DNA from: Bacteroidales bacterium
Lineage (GTDB): Bacteria; Bacteroidota; Bacteroidia; Bacteroidales; UBA12077
Assembly (NCBI GenBank): GCA_021108325.1
Contig: JAIORB010000039.1
Coordinates: 18,331 to 82,330, forward strand
Direction of reading: 5' to 3'
DNA: 64,000 bases
How positions within the stretch are numbered: position 1 is the stretch's first letter; each line of letters begins with the position of its first letter. Below, in pieces: positions 34,954-44,187 of this stretch. The notes below the pieces were generated by a model. It worked only from the letters and a program-made list of their open reading frames with translations. It was not told where the DNA came from and did not search any database. Made by a program: the position numbers and the translations under genes.

Positions 34954-35306
34954 TGTCATTCCCTGCTTGACAGGGAATCTATAAGTAAAAAGCAAAATGT
35001 GGAACTATAATTTTTATGTTTACATTTTAACAAATAAAACAGATAAAGTTCTTTATATTGGTGTTACGAATAATTTAGAAAGAAGAATTTACGAGCATAA
35101 GAATAAATTAGTACCCGGCTTTACCATGAAATATAACGTAAACAAATTGGTGTATTTTGAACATTTTGAGAATATTAATGATGCAATACATAGAGAAAAA
35201 CAGTTAAAAAAGTGGAATAGAAAATGGAAAGAAGAGCTTATAAATAAAGCTAATCCTCAATGGAATGATTTATATAATAAGATTTCCGATCAAGTCGGAA
35301 ATGACA
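34954..35306 (+). mobile_element. GIY-YIG element M3 with hairpin ends (353 bp)
   Basis: The left end TGTCATTCCCTGCTTGACAG folds as CCCTG-CTTGA-CAGGG. The right end, read inward, folds as TCCGA-CTTGA-TCGGA with the same TGTCATT outer bases and AATCT inner bases. So the two ends are inverted copies with the loop kept and the stems changed in pairs. The interior is one GIY-YIG gene, which replaces the AT-rich spacer of M1, M2 and M4. The outer sequence recalls dRS3-like ATTCCC..GGGAAT palindromes known from other bacteria. Confidence 0.85.
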
Positions 35307-35317
35307 ACAGACAATAA
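34997..35317 (+). CDS. GIY-YIG nuclease family protein in element M3
   Basis: 106 residues. GIY-YIG signature: FYVYILTNKTDKVLYIGVTN, then RRIYEHKN with the catalytic-type Arg, and HREKQLKKWNRKWKEELI with the usual Glu. NPQWNDLY is the typical end of the YhbQ-like subfamily. The last ~12 residues (KISDQVGNDNRQ) are coded by the right hairpin end and the flank, so the real functional end is near NPQWNDLY. Putative single-domain nuclease; that it moves M-type elements is inference from gene-end linkage. Confidence 0.9.
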   Translation: MWNYNFYVYILTNKTDKVLYIGVTNNLERRIYEHKNKLVPGFTMKYNVNKLVYFEHFENINDAIHREKQLKKWNRKWKEELINKANPQWNDLYNKISDQVGNDNRQ

Positions 35318-35345
35318 AAAATTTGCTAAATTGCCAAAAGAATAA

Positions 35346-35434
35346 TTACTCACCACTAAGGCACTGAGTACACTAAGAACACTTAGTGCTCCCGAAAATT
35401 TTCGGGATTAGTGCCCTTAGTAACTAAGTGGTAA
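35346..35434. repeat. 89-bp palindromic element directly before wzi
   Basis: The outer arms (TTACTCACCACTAAGGCACT and AGTGCCCTTAG...CTAAGTGGTAA) pair imperfectly, with a second hairpin in the centre (CCCGAAAATTTTCGGG). It ends 3 bases before the wzi ATG (35438), so it takes the place where the ribosome site would be. It may be a mobile palindrome, an RNA control element, or both. Confidence 0.7.
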
Positions 35435-35437
35435 ATA

Positions 35438-37045
35438 ATGAAAAAACAAATTTTATATATATTATTAATTACAGTATCCCTTGCTGCAAAAACACAGGAA
35501 GTCTTCTACCACACTTCCAATAAAGATATTTACGAATTTTTAGACGAATTTGCTGCATTACAAGTTATCGATATAAACACAATAGTAAAACCTTACTCGC
35601 GAATTTTTATTGCCAATAAATTAAATGAGATTCAGGAAAGTAATTACAATTTAACCAAACGCCAGCAGGAAGAGCTGACTTTTTACCTGAAAGATTTTAA
35701 TAAAGAGTTATTGCCTAATAAAGATTTTGATAAACGATTTGATATTCTGTATTACAAAGATTCTTTATTTACTTTTTCGGTTAATCCAATCCTAGGAATA
35801 GAATATTTCGTAAACGATAGTGGTAGTTTTTACCATCGCTGGAACGGAGCCGAAGCATTTGCATACATAGGAAATAACTGGGGATTTTATGCCAGTTTAC
35901 GCGATAATCACGAAAGCGAATTTCTTGCTAAGGAAGATTTCTTAACTCAACGAATGGGTACCAATTATAAACACAATGATGGTGGTGGCGATTTTAGCGA
36001 AATGCGAGGAGGCTTAACTTATTCGTGGAATTGGGGTAGTTTTGGTGCTGTAAAAGACCATTTTGAGTGGGGAAATAATTACAACGGGGCCAATATTTTT
36101 TCCGGTCGCACACCTTCTTTTGCACATATCAAACTGAATTTGAAACCTGTAAAATGGTTTGAATTTAACTGGGTACATGGCTGGCTTGTTTCCGAAGTAA
36201 TCGATAGTGCCTCAACAATGACATTCACTAATGCTTATGGAACCGATCAACGAGATATAATGTTTAACAAATATCTAGCCGCTAACTTATTTACTTTTAA
36301 GCCTTTTAAAAATTTCTATATTTCGGCCGGTAACTCCATAATTTATAGTGCTAATGGACCACAATTGCAGTATCTGATTCCGGTTATGTTTTATAAATCA
36401 GTTGATCATACTTATAATGCAACAGACAAAGCAGGACGAAATGTGGGGCAAAACTCGCAAATGTTTTTAGATATCAGCTCCCGGAATATTAAAAAAGTAC
36501 ATCTCTCGGCATCCCTTTTTATTGATGAATTATCAACCAGTCGGGTTTTTAATGATACTGTCTGGAATTTCTGGAGTTTAAAAACCAGCATGCGCATCTC
36601 CGACTTAATTCCAAATACTTTTATTACTGCCGAATATACCAAATCGATGCCTCTGACCTATAAACATAATATTCCAACAACAACATTCGAGAGCAATGGC
36701 TATAACATAGGACACTATTTAATGGATAATGCTCAGGAAATATACCTGGCAATTCAGTATAAACCATTTAAAACATTATCATTGAAACTCGCATATTTAC
36801 ATGCAAAAAAAGGTAAAGATTATGACGATTTGGGCGGATCCCGTCTGGGCAATCCCTTTATGGATTCGGTAGAATGGGAAAATAAATCTTTCACATTCAG
36901 AGCAAGTTACCAGATAATTAATGATGGATATATCTTCATAAATTATTTGCATAGCAATATTTCCGGCGATCAGGATAAATATACACCACCAGTGTTCCAC
37001 GGGAAACAAAGCACTATATCGTTTGGTGCGAACTTTGGATTTTAA
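35438..37045 (+). CDS. wzi: Wzi-family capsule assembly outer-membrane protein
   Basis: 535 residues. A signal peptide (MKKQILYILLITVSLAAKTQ) is followed by a helical N-terminal region (~30-90: FLDEFAALQVIDINTIVKPYSR) and then repeated amphipathic strands to the C-terminal phenylalanine (TISFGANFGF). NWGSFGAVKDHFEWGNNYNG and HGWLVSEVIDS are typical of Bacteroidota capsule-assembly Wzi proteins. The barrel binds the exported polymer on the outer surface. It is flanked on both sides by hairpin-ended miniature elements (M1-M3 and M4). It is not close to the main polymer operon, but the function links it to it. Confidence 0.88.
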   Translation: MKKQILYILLITVSLAAKTQEVFYHTSNKDIYEFLDEFAALQVIDINTIVKPYSRIFIANKLNEIQESNYNLTKRQQEELTFYLKDFNKELLPNKDFDKRFDILYYKDSLFTFSVNPILGIEYFVNDSGSFYHRWNGAEAFAYIGNNWGFYASLRDNHESEFLAKEDFLTQRMGTNYKHNDGGGDFSEMRGGLTYSWNWGSFGAVKDHFEWGNNYNGANIFSGRTPSFAHIKLNLKPVKWFEFNWVHGWLVSEVIDSASTMTFTNAYGTDQRDIMFNKYLAANLFTFKPFKNFYISAGNSIIYSANGPQLQYLIPVMFYKSVDHTYNATDKAGRNVGQNSQMFLDISSRNIKKVHLSASLFIDELSTSRVFNDTVWNFWSLKTSMRISDLIPNTFITAEYTKSMPLTYKHNIPTTTFESNGYNIGHYLMDNAQEIYLAIQYKPFKTLSLKLAYLHAKKGKDYDDLGGSRLGNPFMDSVEWENKSFTFRASYQIINDGYIFINYLHSNISGDQDKYTPPVFHGKQSTISFGANFGF

Positions 37046-37064
37046 TATATTATATATAAATGAT

Positions 37065-37140
37065 TGTCACTCCCTGCCTGACAGGGAGTCTTAATAATTA
37101 AATAAGATAAAAGTCATACTTCGACAAGCTCAGTATGACA
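37065..37140. mobile_element. Miniature hairpin-ended element M4 (76 bp, no gene)
   Basis: The left end TGTCACTCCCTGCCTGACAG folds as CTCCCTG-CCTGA-CAGGGAG, changed from M3 at paired positions. The right end is a different hairpin (TCATACT...AGTATGA around TCGACAAGCTC) ending in TGACA. Spacer ~20 bp AT-rich. 37141-37323 after it shows no gene. Confidence 0.75.
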
Positions 37141-37328
37141 TCTTCTTCTCTATCATTTTTTTCTTTCTCACTCATCTCTAAATAACCCTAATCATCCTTA
37201 TTTTTTACATGTTCATCGAAAACTATTTGTATGGTTTTTATTTCGTCAGTTTCTTTGATAAAATCAGGCAACTGAGCATTTAATGATAAAAATTATCAGA
37301 ATAAACCCCGGAAACTTTTTATATTAAA

Positions 37329-37359
37329 TTTGTTTCCTGGGTTTTTTAGTATACATTTG
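37329..37359 (+). promoter_or_regulatory. Bacteroidota-type promoter of the TetR-efflux operon
   Basis: TTTG (37329-37332), then 19 bp, then TACATTTG (37352-37359), a full match to TTTG-N19-TAnnTTTG. The -7 element ends 4 bases before the TetR ATG (37364), so the message is predicted to be leaderless. It is the clearest promoter in the window. Confidence 0.75.
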
Positions 37360-37363
37360 CGGC

Positions 37364-37993
37364 ATGAATAGAGAATTACAAAATATATTAGAAAAGGTTG
37401 GTGAGCTATATAACAAATATGGCATAAAAAGTGTTACCATGGATGATGTTGCCCGGGAGTTGGGAATATCGAAAAAAACACTTTATCAATTCGTTGAAAA
37501 TAAAAACGAACTGGTAGAAAAAGTTTTAAATTATCTTTTAAATAAAAATGATTGCTCATTTAAAAAACTGGCCGACAAAAAATTAAATGCTGTTGAAGAG
37601 CTTCTGGAAGTTAGCATTCTTATTATAAAAACCATTAAGGAATATAACCCTTCAACTGAATATGACTTAAAAAAATACTACCCTGAACTATATAAAAAAT
37701 TAAATGAAATCAGGAAAGAAAGAATGTATGATTCTGTTATAAAAAATATTATTAAAGGTAAAGACGAAGGCTTGTACCGCAATGATTTAGATGAAGAAAT
37801 TATTGCAAAAATGCAAACCAGCCGATTTTTAAATATATCAACCGACCAGGTTATTAATAATGAAGAGGTACTAAAACCACGATTTATTTATGAAATGTTT
37901 ATTTATCATATCCGTGGAATGGCAAATAAAAAAGGAATTGAGACATTAGATAAAACATTAGATAAAATAGATATTAAAGAGCATTTACAATAA
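37364..37993 (+). CDS. TetR/AcrR family regulator
   Basis: 209 residues. The N-terminal helix-turn-helix is GIKSVTMDDVARELGISKKTLYQFVENKNELVEKVL (~20-55), of the TetR type. The C-terminal ligand domain is helical and not recognisable further. It is the first gene of an operon with a TolC-like protein, an adaptor lipoprotein and an RND permease, so it most likely represses this pump and itself. The start is set by the leaderless promoter just upstream. Confidence 0.9.
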   Translation: MNRELQNILEKVGELYNKYGIKSVTMDDVARELGISKKTLYQFVENKNELVEKVLNYLLNKNDCSFKKLADKKLNAVEELLEVSILIIKTIKEYNPSTEYDLKKYYPELYKKLNEIRKERMYDSVIKNIIKGKDEGLYRNDLDEEIIAKMQTSRFLNISTDQVINNEEVLKPRFIYEMFIYHIRGMANKKGIETLDKTLDKIDIKEHLQ

Positions 37994-38006
37994 CATAAAA
38001 TTCAAA

Positions 38007-39320
38007 ATGAAACACAAATTTTTAATTAAAACATTCCTGCTGATTATACTACCCTATGTGGTCTTATCACAGCATGATAGCACGATAACATTAACATTAA
38101 ATAATGCACATCAATATGCTATCACTAATAATCTAAACTTAGAAAATGCTAAGTTAGATATCGAATCGGCACAAAAAAAAGTATGGGAAACTACAGCTAT
38201 AGGCTTACCACAAATAAACGGGAAAATAGATTACCAAAATATTCCGGGTAAGATCCCTTCTTTTAGTTTTATTGATTTTGAAACTGGCGAACCATCAGAA
38301 ATGCCATTAGCTGTAAAAAACAGTGCAACTTATTCGATAACTGCTGCTCAATTAGTTTTTAGTGGTGAATATATTGTTGGTTTACAAGCATCAAAAACTT
38401 ATTTGCAGATTTCAAAATTAAGTCATGAAAAGCAAGAAATGGATTTAAAAGCCGATGTTATAACCAGCTATATCTCTATTTTAACTCTTGAACATAATCT
38501 TGGAATCGTTAATTCATCCATCGAAAACATGGAATCTCTTGTCAGGGAAACAAGACTTTTAAACAAACAAGGCTTTTTGGAATCTACAGATACCGATCAA
38601 TTACAAATAAGCCTAAATATACTTATCAATTCTAAAAATACAATCCAAAGACAAATTGAAATATCATATTCATTATTTAAAATATTATTAGGTGCCGATA
38701 TAAATAATACACTTGTTTTAGCTGATAATTTAGATAATATCTATAATCAAATTATTAATAAATCATATAATGAAACCTTTGATATTGCAAACAATATTGA
38801 TTATAAAATGATAAACAACCAGGTTAAAATATCAGAGTTATCGCTTAAACGTGAAAAAACTAAATATTTACCTACCGTTTCTGCATTCTATAACTACCAG
38901 GATAAAACCGAAAAAGCATCTTTCGATTTTACAATTAATCATATTATTGGTGTTAGTTTAGATATGCCTATATTTTCCAGTTTCCAACGAAATGCGGTTG
39001 TGCAACAAGCAAAAATTGATTATAAAAAATCATTTAACAACCAATATTTACTTGAAAATAATTTAAATACTCAGGCACAACAACTTAGATACTATTTTCA
39101 GGATGCATTAGATAAATATAAAATGACAAAACAAAATGTTGAATTATCAAAAGATGTATTTGATAAAACATCTAAAAAATATAAACAAGGAATGGTTTCA
39201 AGTATGGATTTAACACAAGCTAACTCAACTTATTTACAAACACAATCAGATAATACATCAGCACTTTTTGAATTATTTAAATCAAAAATCAAATTAGAAA
39301 AAATATTAAACGAATTATAA
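38007..39320 (+). CDS. TolC-family outer-membrane efflux protein
   Basis: 437 residues. A signal peptide (MKHKFLIKTFLLIILPYVVLSQ) is followed by the OEP repeat pattern: LTLNNAHQYAITNNLNLENAKLDIESAQKKVWETTAIGLPQ near the N-terminus, and KYKQGMVSSMDLTQANSTYLQTQS near the C-terminus, typical of TolC channels. It forms the outer channel of the tripartite pump. It starts 13 bp after the TetR gene and ends 1 bp before the adaptor. Confidence 0.93.
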   Translation: MKHKFLIKTFLLIILPYVVLSQHDSTITLTLNNAHQYAITNNLNLENAKLDIESAQKKVWETTAIGLPQINGKIDYQNIPGKIPSFSFIDFETGEPSEMPLAVKNSATYSITAAQLVFSGEYIVGLQASKTYLQISKLSHEKQEMDLKADVITSYISILTLEHNLGIVNSSIENMESLVRETRLLNKQGFLESTDTDQLQISLNILINSKNTIQRQIEISYSLFKILLGADINNTLVLADNLDNIYNQIINKSYNETFDIANNIDYKMINNQVKISELSLKREKTKYLPTVSAFYNYQDKTEKASFDFTINHIIGVSLDMPIFSSFQRNAVVQQAKIDYKKSFNNQYLLENNLNTQAQQLRYYFQDALDKYKMTKQNVELSKDVFDKTSKKYKQGMVSSMDLTQANSTYLQTQSDNTSALFELFKSKIKLEKILNEL

Positions 39321-39321
39321 A

Positions 39322-40566
39322 ATGAGAAAAATAATAGTATTCGCAATCGCAATCACAATGGTGGCATGTAGCCCATCACCAAAAAATGAAAATCTTGCAG
39401 AACTTACAGCCAGAAGAGATTCATTACAAAAGGAACAATCAAGCATTAAAACTCAGTTAAATGCAATTGAGGCACAAATTGCTGAAGCCGACACCATTAT
39501 TAATCCTGATGATTTGAAGATATTAAAGCAAATCACAATGCAAAAAAATAAAATAGTAAAAATTGATAAAAAAATTATTGCACTTGAAAATAAAATGACA
39601 GCTAAAGATCAAAAGATTCTTTTGCCCGTTGCAGTAAAAGAAATGCAAAACGAACAGTTCGATCATTATATTATTGCCTTTGGCGAAGTTGAAGCTAAAA
39701 ATTATGCAATGATAAGCCCTGAAATGAATGGCCGAATTGAAAAAATTTATGTGACGAGAGGTCAAAGAGTTTCCAAAGGATCTTTATTAGTGATACTTAG
39801 TACCGATGCTCTTGATAAGCAAATTATTGGTGTTAAAAGCAACCTTGATTTTGCAACAACCACTTATAATAAACAGGAAGCATTATGGAATGAAGGCATT
39901 GGTTCCGAAATTGATTTCCTGGCTGCAAAAAACACCAAAGAAACCTTAGAATCTCAATTAGAATCGCTTGAAGCACAAATTCGAATGTCGCAAATCAGAG
40001 CACCTTTTGATGGTATTATCGATAAAATTTTTCCTAAAAAAGGAGAAATGGCCGGACCCGCGTTTCCTGTTATCGAATTTGTAAATCTTAAAAAACTTAC
40101 TATTAAAGCTGATGTTTCAGAAGCATATATTAATAAAATCGTGAATGGTCAAATTGTTGAACTAAGCTTTGCGTCACTACCTGATTATAGCATCAAAACT
40201 CCTGTTATACAGGTATCTAATGTAATCGAATCAACTAGTCGCACATTCGAAATAGAAATGGAAATAAATAATATAGGTGAAAAAATAAAACCTAATATGG
40301 TTTCAACTATACACATAAATGATTTTTCATCTAATAAAGCATTTGTGGTACCTTCTTTAGTAATTCGTAAAGATATTTCAGGCAATTATGTATATGTTGT
40401 TAATAAGGTAAATAATGAGACCATTGTTGGTAAAAAATATGTTTCAACAGGTTTATCTTATGATGAAAACACAGTTATTAGCAAAGGTCTTAATGCTGGT
40501 GATAAAGTTATTGTTAAGGGGTTTCATCTTGTAAGCACAGGTGTACCGGTAAATGTTGTTGAATAA
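39322..40566 (+). CDS. RND efflux periplasmic adaptor (membrane fusion lipoprotein)
   Basis: 414 residues. Lipoprotein signal with lipobox MVAC (Cys16). A coiled coil (~25-90), a lipoyl/barrel-sandwich part (RIEKIYVTRGQRVSKGSLLVIL, and IRAPFDGIIDKIFPKKGEMAG) and beta-barrel/MP domains follow (VSTGLSYDENTVISKGLNAGDKVIVKG). It links the RND pump to the TolC channel. The extra N-terminal coiled coil before the hairpin is usual in Bacteroidota adaptors. Confidence 0.93.
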   Translation: MRKIIVFAIAITMVACSPSPKNENLAELTARRDSLQKEQSSIKTQLNAIEAQIAEADTIINPDDLKILKQITMQKNKIVKIDKKIIALENKMTAKDQKILLPVAVKEMQNEQFDHYIIAFGEVEAKNYAMISPEMNGRIEKIYVTRGQRVSKGSLLVILSTDALDKQIIGVKSNLDFATTTYNKQEALWNEGIGSEIDFLAAKNTKETLESQLESLEAQIRMSQIRAPFDGIIDKIFPKKGEMAGPAFPVIEFVNLKKLTIKADVSEAYINKIVNGQIVELSFASLPDYSIKTPVIQVSNVIESTSRTFEIEMEINNIGEKIKPNMVSTIHINDFSSNKAFVVPSLVIRKDISGNYVYVVNKVNNETIVGKKYVSTGLSYDENTVISKGLNAGDKVIVKGFHLVSTGVPVNVVE

Positions 40567-40583
40567 ACAAAAAAGAAACTGAC

Positions 40584-43500
40584 ATGACAGTAAAAGAATT
40601 ATCAAAAAAAGTAGTAAGAGAATTTAAGCTAACATCTCTTGCTCTAAAAAATAAAAACACCGTTTATCTGCTTACGGTAATGCTATTGTTTTTTGGTATG
40701 CATTCGTACCTCAATCTACCAAAAGAACTTTTCCCTGAAATTGTCTGGCCTCAAATTATGGTGCAAACAATTTATCCCGGGAACTCTCCTGAAGATATTG
40801 AAAATCTGATAACCAGACCACTTGAAAAAGAAATAGAAAATGTCCGGGGACTGAAAGAATTAACTTCTGTCTCTTCTCAGGATGCTTCTCTGATTTTCGT
40901 GGAATTCAATACCGATGTTGATTTAGAAGATGCATTACGCAGAGTAAAAGATGCTGTTGATATTGGGCAAAATAAATTACCAAAAGGCGCTACAGAATTG
41001 CAGGATCCTTTGGTTTTTGATATAGATTTTTCTGAGTTTGCTATTTTAAATATTAATCTTTCCGGTGATTACAGTATTGAGGAACTTAAGTATTATGCTG
41101 AGCATTTACAAGACGAATTTGAAAATATCCCTGAAGTTTCAAAAGTCATGATTGAGGGCGTAAACGACCGGGAAATCAAAGTAAATGTTGATTTATTAAA
41201 GTTAGAAGCTTTAGAAATTTCGTTTTTTGAAATTACCAATGCAATTCGCAACGAAAATATTTCCATGTCGGGAGGCGAAATTTTATTAGGGCAAACCCGT
41301 AGGAGTATTAGAACAGTTGGTGAATTCCAGGATATTAAAGAACTGGGGAATATCATCATAAAAAGTGAAGAAGGCAGAAATGTATATTTAAAAGATGTTG
41401 CCGAAGTAATTGATGGTTATACAGAACCAACCAGTTTTGCTCGTCTGGACAAAAAATCTGTTGTATCCGTTCAAATTGTTAAAAAGGGAGGAGAAAATCT
41501 ATTATCTACAACGGATAAACTATACGAAAAATTAGAAGAAGCTAAAAATAATAACATACTGCCTGAAAACATTGATATATCAATTACGAACGATCAAAGT
41601 GAAATGGTGGAAATGCAGCTAAGCAACCTGGAAAATAGTATGATTATGGGAGTTATTTTTGTGGTCGCTGTCTTGTTTTTCTTTTTAGGTACGCGAAATG
41701 CTCTATTTGTAGGGCTTGCAATACCTATGTCCATATTTATATCATTCGTAGTTTTTGGTGCAATTGATTATAGGATCAATATGATTGTACTATTTTCTCT
41801 GATTCTGGCACTCGGGATGTTAGTTGATAATGCAATTGTAGTGGTTGAGAATATATATCGATTTGTCGATAATGGTTACGAACCCTGGGAAGCAGCGAAA
41901 CAAGCCGTTGGTGAAATAGCGGTTCCGATTATTGCTTCAACAGCAACAACTTTAGCTGCCTTTTTTCCATTGGTGTTTTGGGAGGGTATCATGGGTGAAT
42001 TTATGAAATACATGCCTATTACTCTTATAATTGTATTAACATCGTCCCTATTTGTAGCCCTGATTATCATACCTGTAATTTCAGCTACTTTTATCAAAGT
42101 AAAAACTTCAAATGGTAATGGAAAATCGGCGCGTCAAAGGAAAAAAGCTATTCTTTTTGCTGTATTTCTGATTGTTTTTGGTGGTTTGCTTTTATTCACT
42201 AAAATGCGAATATTAGCTAATCTTCTGATTTTATTCGGTATAATTGGTATAACACATCGATTATTCCTTCAACGAATGGAAGAATGGTTTCAGGATATTT
42301 TCCTGATAAAATTAGAAAAATTTTATAGTAGGGCATTAAAATTTGCTTTGCGCGGGAAAAATTTATTGCTGTTTTTTGGCGGAACCATCGCATTACTGGT
42401 AATTACAATTATGCTTTTCTTTTCGAGAATGCCCGATATAACTTTAATGCCCGATGCCGACCCAAATTATATTAATATAGTTGTCGCATTGCCAATCGGA
42501 ACAGATATTACCAGAACTAACAATTTTGTAAACGATTTGGAAGATGATATTGTTGATTTTTTTGCTCCATATAAAAACGAAAATGGAGTTCCTATCGTTG
42601 AATCTATTTTAACTACCGTAGGTCGGGGAGATCCTATGGATTTTTCTGCAGGTGCAAAACCAAATCAGGCAATTATTACTATTAGTTTTATCGATTTTGA
42701 GTTCCGAGGCGATGAAAATAATACTTCTTTAATAATGAACAGTTTAAGCAACCGGGTTATGGGTAAATATCCGGGTGTGGAATTAGAAGTATCAAAAGAC
42801 GATGGAGGTCCACCAACAGGGAAGCCTGTTAATCTCGAAATTATTGGGCAAAATTTTGATAAGCTTGTTCTTTTGGCCGACACCATAAAAACATATATCG
42901 AATTAGCCGATATTGAAGGTATTGAAGGCTTAAAAATGAATATTAGTACTCAAAATCCCGAATTATTAATTCATATAGATCGCGATAAAGCTCAACGTTA
43001 TGGTTTATCAACCCAAATGATTGCATATACAATTCGTCAGTCATTATTTGGTGAAGAGGTTTCAGATTTTAAAGTGGGTGAAGAAGAATTTCCAATTTTA
43101 GTGCGATTAAAAGACGAATACAGGTATAATTTACCTGTTATGATGAATATGAAAATACCCGTATTTGGCGATGGTCCTCCTGCTTACATTCCACTTTCTG
43201 CTATCGCAAGTTATGAATATTCAACAAGTTTTAGTTCTGTACGCCGAAAAGATATGGACAGGGTAATAACATTATATTCAAATATTATTGAAGGATACAA
43301 TGCCAATACTATTAATATACAGCTGGCAGCACTAATGGAGAGTTTTGAAATGCCTGCCGCTTATCGCTACGAATTTACAGGCGAACAGCAAGAGCAAGAT
43401 GAATCATCAGAGTTTTTAGGAAATGCTTTGCTAATTGCATTAGCTCTTATTATGTTAATTTTAGTAACGCAATTTAATTCATTAATACGTACACTAATCA

Positions 43501-44051
43501 TACTTTCAAGTGTTTTATTTAGCACAATAGGCGTGTTTGGAGGATTATGGATTTTCAATATGGACTTTATAATAATTATGACAGGAATTGGTATAATTTC
43601 ATTAGCAGGAATTGTAGTAAACAATGCTATTGTACTGGTCGATTATGTCGAATTACTTAAAGCAAGAAAACGTGAAGAGCTGGGATTACCTGAAGGTGCA
43701 TTTTTACCAATAAATGTTGCTACTGAATGTATTATTCAGGGAGGAATGACAAGACTTCGTCCTGTACTTTTAACAGCTATTACTACTATATTGGGATTAT
43801 TGCCAATGGCTGTAGGTCTTAATTTCGATTTTAACGGTTTATTCCAAAACTATGATCCTAATATTTATTTTGGGGGTGACATGGCGGCTTTCTGGAGTCC
43901 AATGTCATGGACAGTAATTTTTGGTTTAACATTTTCTACTTTCCTTACGCTTGTAATAGTTCCTGTTATGTATAGATTAACTACTATAGCTCAGAAAAAA
44001 CTCATGCAATTACTTGGAAAAGAGATTGAAACTAAGCCTATTGTAAAATAA
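40584..44051 (+). CDS. RND efflux permease
   Basis: 1155 residues. First helix HSYLNLPKELFPEIVWPQIMV; porter motifs PGNSPEDIENLITRPLEKEIEN; proton-relay helix LALGMLVDNAIVVVENIYRF (D415, with Asn in place of the second Asp); later IISLAGIVVNNAIVLVDYVE. A ~90-residue insertion with two further hydrophobic helices (~510-570: KSARQRKKAILFAVFLIVFGG...) separates the two halves, making it longer than the ~1030-1050 of E. coli AcrB. Substrate range is unknown. A terminator-like hairpin follows. Confidence 0.93.
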   Translation: MTVKELSKKVVREFKLTSLALKNKNTVYLLTVMLLFFGMHSYLNLPKELFPEIVWPQIMVQTIYPGNSPEDIENLITRPLEKEIENVRGLKELTSVSSQDASLIFVEFNTDVDLEDALRRVKDAVDIGQNKLPKGATELQDPLVFDIDFSEFAILNINLSGDYSIEELKYYAEHLQDEFENIPEVSKVMIEGVNDREIKVNVDLLKLEALEISFFEITNAIRNENISMSGGEILLGQTRRSIRTVGEFQDIKELGNIIIKSEEGRNVYLKDVAEVIDGYTEPTSFARLDKKSVVSVQIVKKGGENLLSTTDKLYEKLEEAKNNNILPENIDISITNDQSEMVEMQLSNLENSMIMGVIFVVAVLFFFLGTRNALFVGLAIPMSIFISFVVFGAIDYRINMIVLFSLILALGMLVDNAIVVVENIYRFVDNGYEPWEAAKQAVGEIAVPIIASTATTLAAFFPLVFWEGIMGEFMKYMPITLIIVLTSSLFVALIIIPVISATFIKVKTSNGNGKSARQRKKAILFAVFLIVFGGLLLFTKMRILANLLILFGIIGITHRLFLQRMEEWFQDIFLIKLEKFYSRALKFALRGKNLLLFFGGTIALLVITIMLFFSRMPDITLMPDADPNYINIVVALPIGTDITRTNNFVNDLEDDIVDFFAPYKNENGVPIVESILTTVGRGDPMDFSAGAKPNQAIITISFIDFEFRGDENNTSLIMNSLSNRVMGKYPGVELEVSKDDGGPPTGKPVNLEIIGQNFDKLVLLADTIKTYIELADIEGIEGLKMNISTQNPELLIHIDRDKAQRYGLSTQMIAYTIRQSLFGEEVSDFKVGEEEFPILVRLKDEYRYNLPVMMNMKIPVFGDGPPAYIPLSAIASYEYSTSFSSVRRKDMDRVITLYSNIIEGYNANTINIQLAALMESFEMPAAYRYEFTGEQQEQDESSEFLGNALLIALALIMLILVTQFNSLIRTLIILSSVLFSTIGVFGGLWIFNMDFIIIMTGIGIISLAGIVVNNAIVLVDYVELLKARKREELGLPEGAFLPINVATECIIQGGMTRLRPVLLTAITTILGLLPMAVGLNFDFNGLFQNYDPNIYFGGDMAAFWSPMSWTVIFGLTFSTFLTLVIVPVMYRLTTIAQKKLMQLLGKEIETKPIVK

Positions 44052-44070
44052 ACTTTTAAATATCTTCATT

Positions 44071-44103
44071 AAATCTCGGTACTTTACCGGGATTTATTTT
44101 TAC
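44071..44103 (+). terminator. Rho-independent-type terminator of the efflux operon
   Basis: AAATCTCGGT and ACCGGGATTT pair around ACTTT, with a short T-rich stretch following. It sits 20 bp after the permease stop. Confidence 0.6.
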
Positions 44104-44187
44104 AAATCATTGACTTTTACATTACCATTTAATATATTTATACATATCTTACACTAGGGCAAGTATTCGTTTTATTGTTTATTAGAT

